This document shows positions 42,643-52,693 of a stretch of 64,000 bases of DNA, piece by piece. The notes under the pieces are model-generated. The model worked only from the letters and a program-made list of their open reading frames with translations, was not told the origin of the DNA and did not search any database. The stretch's first letter is position 1, and every line of letters starts with the position of its first letter. The stretch comes from Mangrovimonas sp. ST2L15 (GTDB taxonomy: Bacteria; Bacteroidota; Bacteroidia; Flavobacteriales; Flavobacteriaceae). The position numbers and the translations under genes are program-made. The DNA lies in contig NZ_LBIQ01000030.1 in assembly GCF_001280515.1 (NCBI RefSeq), forward strand, positions 1,054,001 through 1,118,000, read 5' to 3'.

Positions 42643-44769
42643 ATGGCAGTTTTAAATAAAATTAGAAAACAAGGACTTTTCTTGATCATCATCATCGCAT
42701 TAGCATTATTCTCTTTTGTGATTGGTGATTTGTTTAGAAGTGGTAGCTCCCTATGGAATAGAAATCAGGATGTTGTTGCTACAATCAATGGAAAAGAAAT
42801 CAACCGTGTAGATTTCATGCAAAAAGTGGAAGCTGCCCAAAGACAGCTAGGACCAAACGGTACTACCACACAAGCTATGAACCGCGTTTTTGATCAAGAG
42901 GTAAGACAGGCAGTTCTTGAAACCCAGTTTGAAGAGCTAGGATTTACTGTGGAGAAAGATCAAATGCGTGACATTTTAAAGTCCAACTTGGCTAATAATC
43001 CAAACTTTCAAAATGAAGCTGGTTTATTTGATGAAAATAAGTTGAACGAGTATATAGCTAACTTAAAAGAGACTTCTGCTGCTGCTTACCAACAATGGGT
43101 AGACTATGAAAATAGTATGGCAACAAGTGCTCTTCAACAAGATTACTTCAATATGGTAAAAGCTGGAATGAGCGGAACCCTTGCTGAAGGAAAATTGGAG
43201 CATTTAATGGAAGGTGAAAAAGTAGATTTGAAATTTGTTCAAATTCCATACACTTCTATAGCAGATAGTACAATTACCGTTTCTAATTCTGAAATTTCAG
43301 ATTATATCAAAAAGCATAAAAAGCAATACGAAGTAGATGCCACTCGTGATATTCGTTATGTAGAGTTTAGAGAAACTCCAACCGCTGCTGATGAAGAAGC
43401 TATCAAAGGTGACTTAAAAGCTATGTTGAATGACAAAGTGGAGTACAGTGAGGTAACTAAAACGACAGATACGATAAGAGGTTTCTTACATGCTGCCAAT
43501 ATTGAAGCATTTGTAAACTCAAATTCAGATTTGAAATACAATGATCAATTCGTATTTAGAAATAGTATGTTAGAAAGTACAGCTGACAGTTTATTTAAAT
43601 TAAATGTTGGTGAAGTTTACGGTCCTTACAAGGATGGAAACTATTACAAGCTTTCTAAAATTGTAGCTGAGAAGAACCTTCCAGATTCTGCTCAAGCAAG
43701 ACACATTTTGATTCCATTTGTAGGTGCAGCAAGCACGCAACCAGATGTTACGCAAACAGAAGAAGAAGCTAAGGCTACTGCAGATAGTTTGTTAACAGTA
43801 TTAAAAGGAGATCGTTCTAAGTTTGAAACCTTTGTAACTGAATTTTCTTCAGATCAAGGAAGTGTTGCTAATGGAGGTCGTTATGAGTACTTCCCTTACA
43901 ACAGAATGGTTCCTGAATTCCGTGATTTTGTTTTTGAAAACGAAACTGGATCTATGGGAGTTGTTAAGTCAGCTTATGGTTTCCACTTAATTGAAGTAGA
44001 AGGCCATAAAAATGTTCAAAGAGTTGTTAAAGTGGCTACTATAGCTAGAGAGATTGAAGCATCAGAAGAAACTATTGATCAAGTTTTTAGAAACGCTTCC
44101 AATTTTGAAATAGCTCTTGAAAAAGGTGAGTTTACTCAAGTGGCTAAGGAAAGCGATTATGCTGTTAAGCCAGTTAATGGTATCAAGATTTTAGATGAAA
44201 ACATTCCTGGTTTAGGAAGCCAAAGAGCTATTGTTCGTTGGGCATTTGAAGAAACTACTGAAGTTGGAAAGTCTAAGAGATTTAGTATCCCTAACGGATT
44301 TGCCATTGTGCAGTTAACTGCAAAGCATGCTGAAGGGTTAATGAATGTAGAGCAAGCATCTGTTACTGCATTACCGGCAATTAGAAAAGAGAAGAAAGCA
44401 AAACAAATCAAGGAAAGAATTTCTGCTTCTACACTTCAAGATGTAGCTTCTGCAGAGAACACTTCTGTTCGTTCAGCTATGGCAGTGAGTATGAGTAATC
44501 CTACTATCACTGGTGCTGGTAGAGAGCCTTTGGTTGTTGGTACAGCTTTTGGATTGAACGAAGGTGAAACTTCTGGTTTAATTGAAGGAGAAAAGGGTGT
44601 TTTCATGGTGGAAGTAACCAAGAAAACTCCAGCAGTCGAATTAGAGAACTACCAAAGCTATGCTAATAGAGTTGGAGCTTCTAAAGTAAATACTGTAAAC
44701 TCTAAATTGTATGAAGCATTAAAGGAAGTTTCAACGATTGAGGATAACAGAGCTGAAACTGTACAATAG
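42643..44769 (+). CDS. SurA/PpiD-type periplasmic peptidylprolyl isomerase
   Basis: 708 residues. A single N-terminal membrane anchor (GLFLIIIIALALFSFVIGDLF at about 9-29) is followed by a SurA_N-3 chaperone region (VATINGKEINRVDFMQKVE), a parvulin domain at about 345-455 (ARHILIPF ... GGRYEYFPYNRMVPEFRDFVF ... SAYGFHLIEV) and a second, degenerate C-terminal portion. It assists folding of outer-membrane proteins in the periplasm. Gene order after the CNNM gene is typical of Flavobacteriaceae. Followed by a strong terminator. Confidence 0.93.
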   Translation: MAVLNKIRKQGLFLIIIIALALFSFVIGDLFRSGSSLWNRNQDVVATINGKEINRVDFMQKVEAAQRQLGPNGTTTQAMNRVFDQEVRQAVLETQFEELGFTVEKDQMRDILKSNLANNPNFQNEAGLFDENKLNEYIANLKETSAAAYQQWVDYENSMATSALQQDYFNMVKAGMSGTLAEGKLEHLMEGEKVDLKFVQIPYTSIADSTITVSNSEISDYIKKHKKQYEVDATRDIRYVEFRETPTAADEEAIKGDLKAMLNDKVEYSEVTKTTDTIRGFLHAANIEAFVNSNSDLKYNDQFVFRNSMLESTADSLFKLNVGEVYGPYKDGNYYKLSKIVAEKNLPDSAQARHILIPFVGAASTQPDVTQTEEEAKATADSLLTVLKGDRSKFETFVTEFSSDQGSVANGGRYEYFPYNRMVPEFRDFVFENETGSMGVVKSAYGFHLIEVEGHKNVQRVVKVATIAREIEASEETIDQVFRNASNFEIALEKGEFTQVAKESDYAVKPVNGIKILDENIPGLGSQRAIVRWAFEETTEVGKSKRFSIPNGFAIVQLTAKHAEGLMNVEQASVTALPAIRKEKKAKQIKERISASTLQDVASAENTSVRSAMAVSMSNPTITGAGREPLVVGTAFGLNEGETSGLIEGEKGVFMVEVTKKTPAVELENYQSYANRVGASKVNTVNSKLYEALKEVSTIEDNRAETVQ

Positions 44770-44791
44770 TTTTAGTCCAAACATAAAATCA

Positions 44792-44819
44792 AAAACCTCG
44801 CTAAGTGCGAGGTTTTTTT
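44792..44819. terminator. Terminator between the PpiD-like and GHMP kinase genes
   Basis: AACCTCGC (44794-44801), loop TAAGT, GCGAGGTT (44807-44814), with A-run before and T-run after; serves both convergent genes. Confidence 0.92.
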
Positions 44820-44822
44820 ATG

Positions 44823-45716
44823 CTATAAAATCATGTCCTTAAATGGGATGATAATTTCAAATCCCTTTTGCTTAAAGTAAGTTGTTGGATTTTTTGGACT
44901 TGCTACCAGAATAAAATCGCCCCCCCAAGCACCTAAGCTTTTAATTGAGCCTTCAAAATCTGGAAAGGATTTCATCTTTATGGTAGGCATTTGAATGACT
45001 TTAGAAATGAGATTCTCATGAGCGTTCATCAGATGGCTAAAGGATTCTAAATCTTGAGATGAAACCATTTGTTGTGTGATTTCATTGATTTCTGAAATGG
45101 TCTGTTGGGTGTTCTCCTTGCTTTGATGGTATTTTTTGATGCCCTCTCTGCTATTTTGTTTTTGGTTTAAAAAAACAAAATAAAGATGCTCTTTAAACGA
45201 AGGGTTAAATGACACCGGTTCAAAAGAGGGTTGTTCATCCTTTATTTGATATAGTATAGGTGAATTGATTTGCGCACATGCAATATCATAACCGCTACCT
45301 CCAAATGTAGAATTCAATAGCTTAAATGGGTTTATTTCTGCCCATTGAGCTATGTTATTGATTAAAGTCGAAGATGTTCCTAAACCCCAATTACGAGGAA
45401 AGTCTAGCTTGGTTTCTATCAAGGCTCCTTGACTAAGAAAATCCGGATTCAAGGTTCTTGTAGCTTTTAAAATTTGAATCAACCGTTCTTCTAGGGGTGA
45501 GCTTTCATCTGCTTTTAAATGAAGAGGCAGTTGAACTTCCAGCCAGCATAAATTGTTTTCATCAAAACTTCGCCAAGTAATAAAATTTCTGTCTAAAGGA
45601 CTTACGGTAAGGGATTGACCATATTTTGTGGGAATGGCTAAAGATAAAGCACCATCCAATACTACATATTCTCCCGACAGGAGTAATTTCCCGTTACTAT
45701 AGAATTCTTGCTTCAA
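44823..45716 (-). CDS. GHMP-family kinase (mevalonate-pathway type)
   Basis: 297 residues. The ATP-binding motif of GHMP kinases is NWGLGTSSTLINNIA near residue 118; the start KLLLSGEYVVLDGALSLAIP and the C-terminal GAWGGDFILVAS fit mevalonate, phosphomevalonate or diphosphomevalonate-related kinases. Overlaps the HMG-CoA reductase stop by 4 nt (ATGA), so the pair is co-translated and the kinase very probably acts in isoprenoid synthesis from mevalonate. Exactly which phosphorylation it performs cannot be told from sequence alone. Confidence 0.85.
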   Translation of the reverse strand: MKQEFYSNGKLLLSGEYVVLDGALSLAIPTKYGQSLTVSPLDRNFITWRSFDENNLCWLEVQLPLHLKADESSPLEERLIQILKATRTLNPDFLSQGALIETKLDFPRNWGLGTSSTLINNIAQWAEINPFKLLNSTFGGSGYDIACAQINSPILYQIKDEQPSFEPVSFNPSFKEHLYFVFLNQKQNSREGIKKYHQSKENTQQTISEINEITQQMVSSQDLESFSHLMNAHENLISKVIQMPTIKMKSFPDFEGSIKSLGAWGGDFILVASPKNPTTYFKQKGFEIIIPFKDMIL

Positions 45717-47029
45717 GACCTCAGTTTTTCAATAGCTTCTACTACGGCACTATGTGTTACTACCTGATCTTTAAATTGCTCCAAAAGTTTTGTTTTTTCT
45801 TCTTCAGTAGCTTGAAACTGATTTAAGATATTCTTGAGGTGCATCTTCATGTGGCCCTTCTGTATCCCAGTAGTTGTCAAGGACCTTAAAGCTGCAAAAT
45901 TTTGAGCCAAACCGGCAACTGCTACAATTTTCATTAAATCTTGGGCTGTAGGTTTGTGGAGCAATTCCAAGGACAACTTAACCAATGGATGTAAACTTGT
46001 GAGTCCGCCAACTGTTCCAAGAGCCAAAGGAATTTCAATCCAAAATTTGAATTGATCGTTTTCTACAGAAGCATGCGTTAAACTGGAATAGGAGCCATTT
46101 CTTGAAGCATAGGCATGCACACATGCTTCAATAGCTCTAAAATCATTCCCAGTCGCTAAAACAACGGCATCAATACCATTCATGACGCCTTTGTTATGGG
46201 TTACGGCGCGATAAGGTTCTACTTCTGCGATTTGCACTGCTTGAACAAATTTATCTGCAAATTCATAAGGGTCAATATCCGTGCCTTCTGCTAATTCTGA
46301 AATTGGGCAACTTACTTCAGCTTTTACCAAACATTCAGGAACATAGTTAGAAAGGATGCTCATGATAACATCAATATCTTTTTCTTCTTCATCAAATGCG
46401 ACATAGTTTTGCGCTTTTTCCTTCAACGTTTTTGAGAACTGTTCCAGACAGGAATTGATGAAATTGGCGCCCATAGCATCTAGCGTTTCAAAAGTGGCGT
46501 GCAATTGAAAGTAGCCTTCAATTTTGTGAGTTTTGTCTTTAAGCTCAATGTCCTTGATACCTCCGCCACGTTTCACCATGTTTTGGGTGATGTTTTCGGT
46601 CTCTTTAAAAAGGGCTGGTTTTAACTCATTGAAAAAGGAGATTAGTTTTTCCTTGTTTCCGAAATATTTGAAGTGAACTTGACCTATTTTGGTGGTTGAA
46701 ATGACGTCTGCCTTAAATCCGCCACGATCCAGCCAAAACTTAGCCGCCTTACTAGCTGCAGCAACTACCGAACTTTCTTCTATGGCCATGGGAATGGTAT
46801 GTAAAGTTCCATTAATAAGAAAGTTTGGGGCTACTCCCAATGGCAGGTAATAATTGGTAATGGTATTCTCTATAAACTCATCATGAAGCGATTGCAGCTG
46901 CTCATCGGTATTCCAATACTGCTTGATTATTTTTTTGGCATTTTTATTGTTGGTAAAGTAGGTGTCTACAATCCAATCAATCTTTTTGGATTTGGATAGT
47001 CTTGAAAAACCAGAGATGGATTTTGTCAT
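45713..47029 (-). CDS. mvaA: Hydroxymethylglutaryl-CoA reductase, class II
   Basis: 438 residues from ATG 47029, which is 20 nt after the -7 box at 47049; the upstream in-frame Met at 47077 would precede the promoter. It reduces HMG-CoA to mevalonate (or runs in reverse) in the cytoplasm. Class II features: ENTITNYYLPLGVAP with the catalytic Glu, LDAMGANFINSCLE, GNDFRAIEACVHAYA with the catalytic Asp, PLALGTVGGLTSLHPLVKLS-type nucleotide stretch, and the late His in QKGHMKMH. Length 425-440 is normal for class II. Co-operonic with the GHMP kinase. Confidence 0.95.
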   Translation of the reverse strand: MTKSISGFSRLSKSKKIDWIVDTYFTNNKNAKKIIKQYWNTDEQLQSLHDEFIENTITNYYLPLGVAPNFLINGTLHTIPMAIEESSVVAAASKAAKFWLDRGGFKADVISTTKIGQVHFKYFGNKEKLISFFNELKPALFKETENITQNMVKRGGGIKDIELKDKTHKIEGYFQLHATFETLDAMGANFINSCLEQFSKTLKEKAQNYVAFDEEEKDIDVIMSILSNYVPECLVKAEVSCPISELAEGTDIDPYEFADKFVQAVQIAEVEPYRAVTHNKGVMNGIDAVVLATGNDFRAIEACVHAYASRNGSYSSLTHASVENDQFKFWIEIPLALGTVGGLTSLHPLVKLSLELLHKPTAQDLMKIVAVAGLAQNFAALRSLTTTGIQKGHMKMHLKNILNQFQATEEEKTKLLEQFKDQVVTHSAVVEAIEKLRS

Positions 47030-47048
47030 GGAATGATAGTTGAAATTA

Positions 47049-47056
47049 CAAAGATA
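47049..47056 (-). promoter_or_regulatory. -7 box of the HMG-CoA reductase operon
   Basis: Minus-strand TATCTTTG (47056-47049), a perfect TAnnTTTG, 19 nt before the ATG at 47029. It decides the start codon of the gene. Confidence 0.55.
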
Positions 47057-47186
47057 CATTCTTCCTGTAAATTGCATTTAACTTAGCATTTAAAAGCCTA
47101 TTAAACTGTTAATAAATACGGTTTTTTGTATAATTTTTAGTAAACTTGACAACATTTTGAAAAAACCATTTTTTTATTCAAATTCA

Positions 47187-49409
47187 ATGAGAAAATTCTT
47201 CCTTTTTTATTTTTTAGCAACCTTTTTAATATCAGCCCAAAATAAAGAAATAACCTTAGAAGACATATGGACCGGAACTTTCAGAACTGAAAGAATGGAC
47301 GCTCTGCATTCTATGGCCAATGGGCAACAATATTCAGTTTTAAACTTCAATAGAAATACGGCCTCAACTTCCATAGAGGTCTATGACTATCAAACCTTGG
47401 AGAAGGTCAAAACTTTGGTGGATTCAAAAGATTTGGATCAGGTGAGGTATTTTACAGATTACACTTTTAGTGAAGATGAAAGTCAAATTCTTTTGGCTAC
47501 AGAAATGAAGGCCATTTACAGGCATTCGGCACTGGGGAAATACTATGTTTATAATGTAGAGACCGGTGCTTTAACTTTGGTTTCTGAAGATAAGATTCAA
47601 GAACCTACCTTTTCTCCTTCAGGTGACAAAATAGCCTACGGAAAAGGGAATAATCTCTTTGTTAAAGACTTGAAAACAGAGGAGACCACCCAATTCACTT
47701 TTGATGGTGAAAAGAATAAAATTATCAACGGTATTACCGATTGGGTATATGAAGAGGAATTTGCATTTGTGAGAGCCTTTGATTGGAATGCCGATGGTGA
47801 TAAAATTGCGTTTATCAAGTTTGATGAAACTGAGGTTCCAGAATTCACTATGGATGTTTATGGAATGGATTTATATCCTCATGAAGATACATTCAAGTAC
47901 CCAAAAGCGGGAGAAGCTAACTCTCAAGTTTCACTACATCTATATGATTTGAACGCTGATAAAGTATCAGAAATTGAAGTGAATAAATCGTACACAGATT
48001 TTTATATTCCAAGAATCAAATGGAGCCAAGATGTAGATGTTTTAAGCGCTCAATATCTAAATCGTCACCAAAATGAATTGGATCTTTGGATGATTGACAC
48101 CAAAAAAGGAAATCCTGAATTGGTATTGGAGGAAAGAGATGGGGCTTATGTAGATGTTACTGATAACTTAACCTTTTTAAAGGACAATAGTTTTATTTGG
48201 ACTAGTGAAAAAGATGGGTTCAATCACATTTACCACTATGACAAACATGGTAAGCTCGTGAATCAAGTAACTAAAGGAGATTGGGAGGTAACCAACTATT
48301 ACGGTTATGATGAAAAGGAAAAGAAAATATTCTATCAATCTGTTGAAAATGGATCCATTAATAGAGATGTTTACTCGGTTAAATTAAATGGAAGGGATAA
48401 AGAACGTTTAACAAAGAGTGAAGGAACAAATAATGCGTCCTTTAGCGCAGATTTTTCATTTTTCATTAATACCTTCTCTAGTGCTACAACACCTCCAGAA
48501 TATACTTTAAATGACGCTAAAAATGGAAATGTCATCAAGAGTATCAAAGACAATGATAAATTGGCGGAGAAAATACAAGATTATACTACTTCACAAAAGG
48601 AATTCAGCACCATTCAAGTGAATGGAGAGGAACTAAATATGTGGATGATCAAGCCTGCAAACTTTGATGAAAATAAGCAATATCCTTTATTCATGTATCA
48701 ATATTCCGGTCCAGGTTCACAAACGGTAAGCAATAGCTGGAATAGTAGTAATGATTATTGGTTTCAATACTTGGCCCAAAAGGGGTATATCATTGCCTGT
48801 GTAGATGGGAGAGGGACCGGATTCAAAGGAGCTGAATTTAAGAAAGTCACCCAAAAGCAATTAGGGAAGTATGAAGTCGAAGATCAAATTGCCGCTGCCA
48901 AAAAATTGGGAGAACGTTCTTATATTGATCAATCACGAATTGGAATTTGGGGATGGAGCTATGGAGGCTTTATGAGTAGTAATGCCCTTTTTAAAGGGAA
49001 TGATGTGTTTAAAATGGCTATAGCAGTCGCGCCGGTAACGAGCTGGAGGTTTTATGATTCGGTATATACCGAACGTTATATGACTACACCTTCGGAAAAT
49101 CCTACGGGTTATGATGAGAATTCGCCATTAAGTCATGTAGATAAATTAAAGGGGGACTTCTTGTTAATTCACGGTTCTGCAGATGATAATGTGCATTTAC
49201 AAAATACCATGAGAATGGTGGAAGCCTTAATTCAGGCAGATAAACAGTTTGAGTGGATGATTTACCCTGATAAAAATCATGGTATTTATGGCGGAAATAC
49301 GAGACTTCATCTTTATAAAAAAATGTCCCATTTTATTGATGAAACCTTAGGGGACAAAATCCAAAAAGAAGATTTGGAACAAGAAGAAAAATCAGAAATC
49401 AAAGGATAA
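47187..49409 (+). CDS. Dipeptidyl peptidase IV-type S9 peptidase
   Basis: 740 residues from ATG 47187, which begins a signal peptide (RKFFLFYFLATFLISAQ); the upstream in-frame TTG adds a poly-Phe stretch with no purpose. N-terminal beta-propeller (about 40-480) with the DPP4-type Glu pair in DWVYEEEFAF, then an alpha/beta hydrolase with Ser591 (GWSYGGF), Asp666 (GSADDNVH) and His698 (KNHGIYG). It cleaves Xaa-Pro or Xaa-Ala dipeptides from peptides in the periplasm. It lies 18 nt before two POT peptide transporters, which would import the products. Confidence 0.94.
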   Translation: MRKFFLFYFLATFLISAQNKEITLEDIWTGTFRTERMDALHSMANGQQYSVLNFNRNTASTSIEVYDYQTLEKVKTLVDSKDLDQVRYFTDYTFSEDESQILLATEMKAIYRHSALGKYYVYNVETGALTLVSEDKIQEPTFSPSGDKIAYGKGNNLFVKDLKTEETTQFTFDGEKNKIINGITDWVYEEEFAFVRAFDWNADGDKIAFIKFDETEVPEFTMDVYGMDLYPHEDTFKYPKAGEANSQVSLHLYDLNADKVSEIEVNKSYTDFYIPRIKWSQDVDVLSAQYLNRHQNELDLWMIDTKKGNPELVLEERDGAYVDVTDNLTFLKDNSFIWTSEKDGFNHIYHYDKHGKLVNQVTKGDWEVTNYYGYDEKEKKIFYQSVENGSINRDVYSVKLNGRDKERLTKSEGTNNASFSADFSFFINTFSSATTPPEYTLNDAKNGNVIKSIKDNDKLAEKIQDYTTSQKEFSTIQVNGEELNMWMIKPANFDENKQYPLFMYQYSGPGSQTVSNSWNSSNDYWFQYLAQKGYIIACVDGRGTGFKGAEFKKVTQKQLGKYEVEDQIAAAKKLGERSYIDQSRIGIWGWSYGGFMSSNALFKGNDVFKMAIAVAPVTSWRFYDSVYTERYMTTPSENPTGYDENSPLSHVDKLKGDFLLIHGSADDNVHLQNTMRMVEALIQADKQFEWMIYPDKNHGIYGGNTRLHLYKKMSHFIDETLGDKIQKEDLEQEEKSEIKG

Positions 49410-49427
49410 ACTAACTAACTTTATATT

Positions 49428-50825
49428 ATGACTCATTCAACAACTGTTAAACAAAAAGAACTTTTTGGGCATCCTATTGGGCTTTATGTCTTATTTTTTA
49501 CTGAAATGTGGGAGCGTTTTTCTTACTATGGAATGCGTGCCATTTTGGTACTTTATTTAGTAGCACAATCTACTGGAGATAATCCTGGTTTAGGATGGAC
49601 TAATGACAATGCACTAGCACTTTATGGATGGTATACCATGTTGGTTTATGTGGCGTCCATTCCTGGAGGATGGATTGCAGATAAGCTTCTTGGACAGAAA
49701 AAGTCAGTTCTTTATGGTGGTATTTTGTTGGTTGCTGGACATAGTATATTGGCTATTGAGCAAATGTGGGCCTTTTATACAGGTTTGGGATTGATTATTG
49801 CAGGAGTTGGTATGTTGAAGCCTAATATTTCAACTATGGTTGGAGGTCTTTATAAACAAGGAGATATCCGAAGAGATAAAGGTTTTACCATTTTTTATAT
49901 CGGAATTAATGTTGGTGCTTTTTTAGCAAGTTTGATTGTTGGGTATGTTGGTGAAGTTCATGGATGGCACTATGGATTCGGATTAGCAGGTATTGGAATG
50001 GCCCTTGGTTTAATTCAATATTTAGCAGGACAAAAATATTTGAAACACGTAGGGAATTTCCTTGGAGATTCAGGAAACGATTTAGATAAAGAGGCGATGA
50101 ATAAGCCTTTGACCAAAATTGAAAAGGATAGAATAGTTGTTTTGTTTATTTCCTTTTTGCTAGTGATAGTTTTTTGGGGTGCCTTTGAACAAGCAGGAGG
50201 TCTCATGAATATCTATGCAATGGATAACACCAATAGAAACTTAATGGGTTGGGAGGTTCCTGCTTCATGGTTTCAGTCTCTTAATGCTATGTTTATCATT
50301 TTTCTTGGTACAACTGTGGCTGGTTTTTGGGCACACAGAAAACTCAAAGGGAAAGTATCAACATCTTTATTCAAAATGATAGTAGGGTTGATTATCATGG
50401 GTACAGGATTCTTCTTTATGTCTGCTGCTGCATCGCAATTTGAGAGTACAGGGTCTTCTGCAATGTATTGGTTAGTTTTGGCATATTTGTTCCATACAGT
50501 TGGGGAGTTATGTATTTCTCCAGTAGCGCTTTCATATATTACGAAGTTAGCACCTTTAAAATACGCCTCTCTAATGATGGGTGTGTATTTTGCCATGACA
50601 GGGTTTGGAAATAAACTGGCTGGTTTATTAGGGGAATCCGCTTCAAAATTTGGAGAGTTCACCATTTTTACCGGTATTGCTATTTTTTGTGTGATATTTG
50701 GAGCCATCGTTATGATGTTTAGAAAGAAACTAGAAGTTTTGACTCATGGGGTTGAAGACAATGAAAGAGAAATGAACGATGAATTAACAGAGGGCTTTGA
50801 ACTTGCAGAAGAGAAAATTAACTAA
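49428..50825 (+). CDS. POT/PTR family peptide:proton symporter, copy 1
   Basis: 465 residues with about 12-14 membrane segments. The PTR2 signatures are present: FFTEMWERFSYYGMRA in TM1 (ExxER-type) and FTIFYIGINVGAFLASLIVGY in TM5. It imports di- and tripeptides with protons. Middle member of a three-gene set with DPP4-type peptidase and a second POT gene. The 23-residue acidic tail (ELTEGFELAEEKIN) is unlike copy 2. Confidence 0.94.
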   Translation: MTHSTTVKQKELFGHPIGLYVLFFTEMWERFSYYGMRAILVLYLVAQSTGDNPGLGWTNDNALALYGWYTMLVYVASIPGGWIADKLLGQKKSVLYGGILLVAGHSILAIEQMWAFYTGLGLIIAGVGMLKPNISTMVGGLYKQGDIRRDKGFTIFYIGINVGAFLASLIVGYVGEVHGWHYGFGLAGIGMALGLIQYLAGQKYLKHVGNFLGDSGNDLDKEAMNKPLTKIEKDRIVVLFISFLLVIVFWGAFEQAGGLMNIYAMDNTNRNLMGWEVPASWFQSLNAMFIIFLGTTVAGFWAHRKLKGKVSTSLFKMIVGLIIMGTGFFFMSAAASQFESTGSSAMYWLVLAYLFHTVGELCISPVALSYITKLAPLKYASLMMGVYFAMTGFGNKLAGLLGESASKFGEFTIFTGIAIFCVIFGAIVMMFRKKLEVLTHGVEDNEREMNDELTEGFELAEEKIN

Positions 50826-50836
50826 CTAATTATACT

Positions 50837-52609
50837 ATGAATACTGACATCGAAAATCTGTTTAAGGATAAAGTTCTAGGGCATCCTGCAGGACTTTTTG
50901 TTTTGTTTTTTACTGAAATGTGGGAGCGTTTTTCATATTATGGAATGCGAGCACTTTTAATCCTATTTTTCACAGCTTCTATTATGGATGAAGGATGGGG
51001 TTGGCCACCAGAATGGGCATACGCCATATTTGGAACTTATACATCTTTAGTGTATCTCTCCACTATGTTGGGAGGATATTTTGCAGATAACGTAATAGGT
51101 ATTAGAAAGGCCGTAGTAATTGGAGCTTTATTAATGACACTTGGCCACGCTTGTATGGCTTTGGAAACAACATTCTTTATTTACTTGGGATTAACATTCT
51201 TGGTATTTGGAAGTGGATTTTTCAAACCAAACATGACTTCTATTATTTCTGAAATGTACAAAGAGAAACCCGAAAAGAAAGATGGAGCTTATACCATTTT
51301 CTATATGGGAGTAAATGCTGGAGCCTTTTTAGGAATCTTACTTTGTGGATATCTTGGAGAAAAGGTAGGTTGGTCTTGGGGCTTTGGAGTAGCCGGTATT
51401 TTTATGTTGTTTGGCTTGTTGCAATTTTGGTTTGCTCAAGGAATATTTGGTAATATCGCCTTAAAACCAAAAAATAAGAATGAAGATGTTATAGATATAG
51501 TGGCGGGAACTTCTCCCATTGACTCTGAATCTGAAGATAAACTTAATCCTTTTACACCATTACAGAGAGTTATGATTTTGGTTTCTGCTGTATTAGGTTT
51601 AGCATGGATTCTAAATGACCCAATTTCAAAGATATCAGAAGGCCGTATCAATTTGTTTAGTTTTGAGGCTTTCGGTTTGACAGGGCCAACGATAATCATT
51701 TTGATGGCTTTGTTAATTTTTATTCTACTATTATTTATTAGGATTCCTAAGTATGTGAAAACAACAAGGGAAAAAATGATTGCCATCATTTTCTTTGCTT
51801 TCGTGACCATGTTCTTTTGGGCCATTTTTGAGCAGTCTCCAAGTTCCCTTACCGTTTTTGCTAGGGATTATACCCAAAGAACTTTAGAGGGTGGTGCTGG
51901 ATTGACTTTTAAAATTGTCAACTCATTAATAACGATTGTCCCGCTTGGATTAATTACTTGGGTTTTAGGAATGCTATTTAGAAAGACTTTTTCTAAGTAT
52001 TCTTTATCCAATATTTTTCTTGGTTTAAGTTTCTTGATAGTATGGGCAATTGCTATTTGGATGTTGATATCTGAATTCCAAAAAGACCAAGCGGAAGTCC
52101 CAGCTTCTTGGTTCTCTGTATTAAACTCTTTATTTATCATTACGCTGGCTCCTTTATTTTCAAAATGGTGGGAAAGCAAATACAATCCCAATGCTAACAT
52201 GAAATGGGCAATTGGGATGATGTTATTGGGTGTGGGAATGGCGTGTGTGGCCTTTGGAGCAAATGGAATTGCACCTGGACAGGAAACGGCTTCTGTGAGC
52301 ATGATTTGGTTGATCCTTGTTTATCTATTCCATACCATGGGAGAACTTTGTATTTCGCCAGTAGGTTTATCCTATGTAAGTAAATTGGTTCCTGCTAGAA
52401 TGATTGCGACCATGTTTGGTATATGGTATTTAGCCATAGCTATTGGTATGAAATTGGCAGGGATGTTTGCTGAATCTTCTGAGGGTATAGCAGATGAACA
52501 TGGAATTAGCTATTTCTTCTGGATTTTAACGGGTGTATCATTTGCCTTAGCAGTATTGTCCATGGTTCTTTATCCTTGGATTAAGAAACTTATGCATGGT
52601 GTTCGCTAG
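50837..52609 (+). CDS. POT/PTR family peptide:proton symporter, copy 2
   Basis: 590 residues, longer than copy 1 because of a ~100-residue insertion between TM6 and TM9 that contains two or three extra hydrophobic segments (about 235-310). It shares GHPAGLFVLFFTEMWERF and FYMGVNAGAFLGI with copy 1, 11 nt upstream, so the pair is a tandem duplication that has diverged. Likely different peptide preference from copy 1. Confidence 0.93.
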   Translation: MNTDIENLFKDKVLGHPAGLFVLFFTEMWERFSYYGMRALLILFFTASIMDEGWGWPPEWAYAIFGTYTSLVYLSTMLGGYFADNVIGIRKAVVIGALLMTLGHACMALETTFFIYLGLTFLVFGSGFFKPNMTSIISEMYKEKPEKKDGAYTIFYMGVNAGAFLGILLCGYLGEKVGWSWGFGVAGIFMLFGLLQFWFAQGIFGNIALKPKNKNEDVIDIVAGTSPIDSESEDKLNPFTPLQRVMILVSAVLGLAWILNDPISKISEGRINLFSFEAFGLTGPTIIILMALLIFILLLFIRIPKYVKTTREKMIAIIFFAFVTMFFWAIFEQSPSSLTVFARDYTQRTLEGGAGLTFKIVNSLITIVPLGLITWVLGMLFRKTFSKYSLSNIFLGLSFLIVWAIAIWMLISEFQKDQAEVPASWFSVLNSLFIITLAPLFSKWWESKYNPNANMKWAIGMMLLGVGMACVAFGANGIAPGQETASVSMIWLILVYLFHTMGELCISPVGLSYVSKLVPARMIATMFGIWYLAIAIGMKLAGMFAESSEGIADEHGISYFFWILTGVSFALAVLSMVLYPWIKKLMHGVR

Positions 52610-52693
52610 TGGAAAACGTTAAATTGGGTCGGAAATTGGTTTAGTTTCTAGCTCTTTTGTAAGTTATTGTCCACTTTTACTACTTTAAATATT

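Noticed and set aside
47030-47077. Longer start for HMG-CoA reductase
   Set aside because: The -7 box TATCTTTG at 47056-47049 lies inside this extension, so the message would begin after the ATG at 47077.
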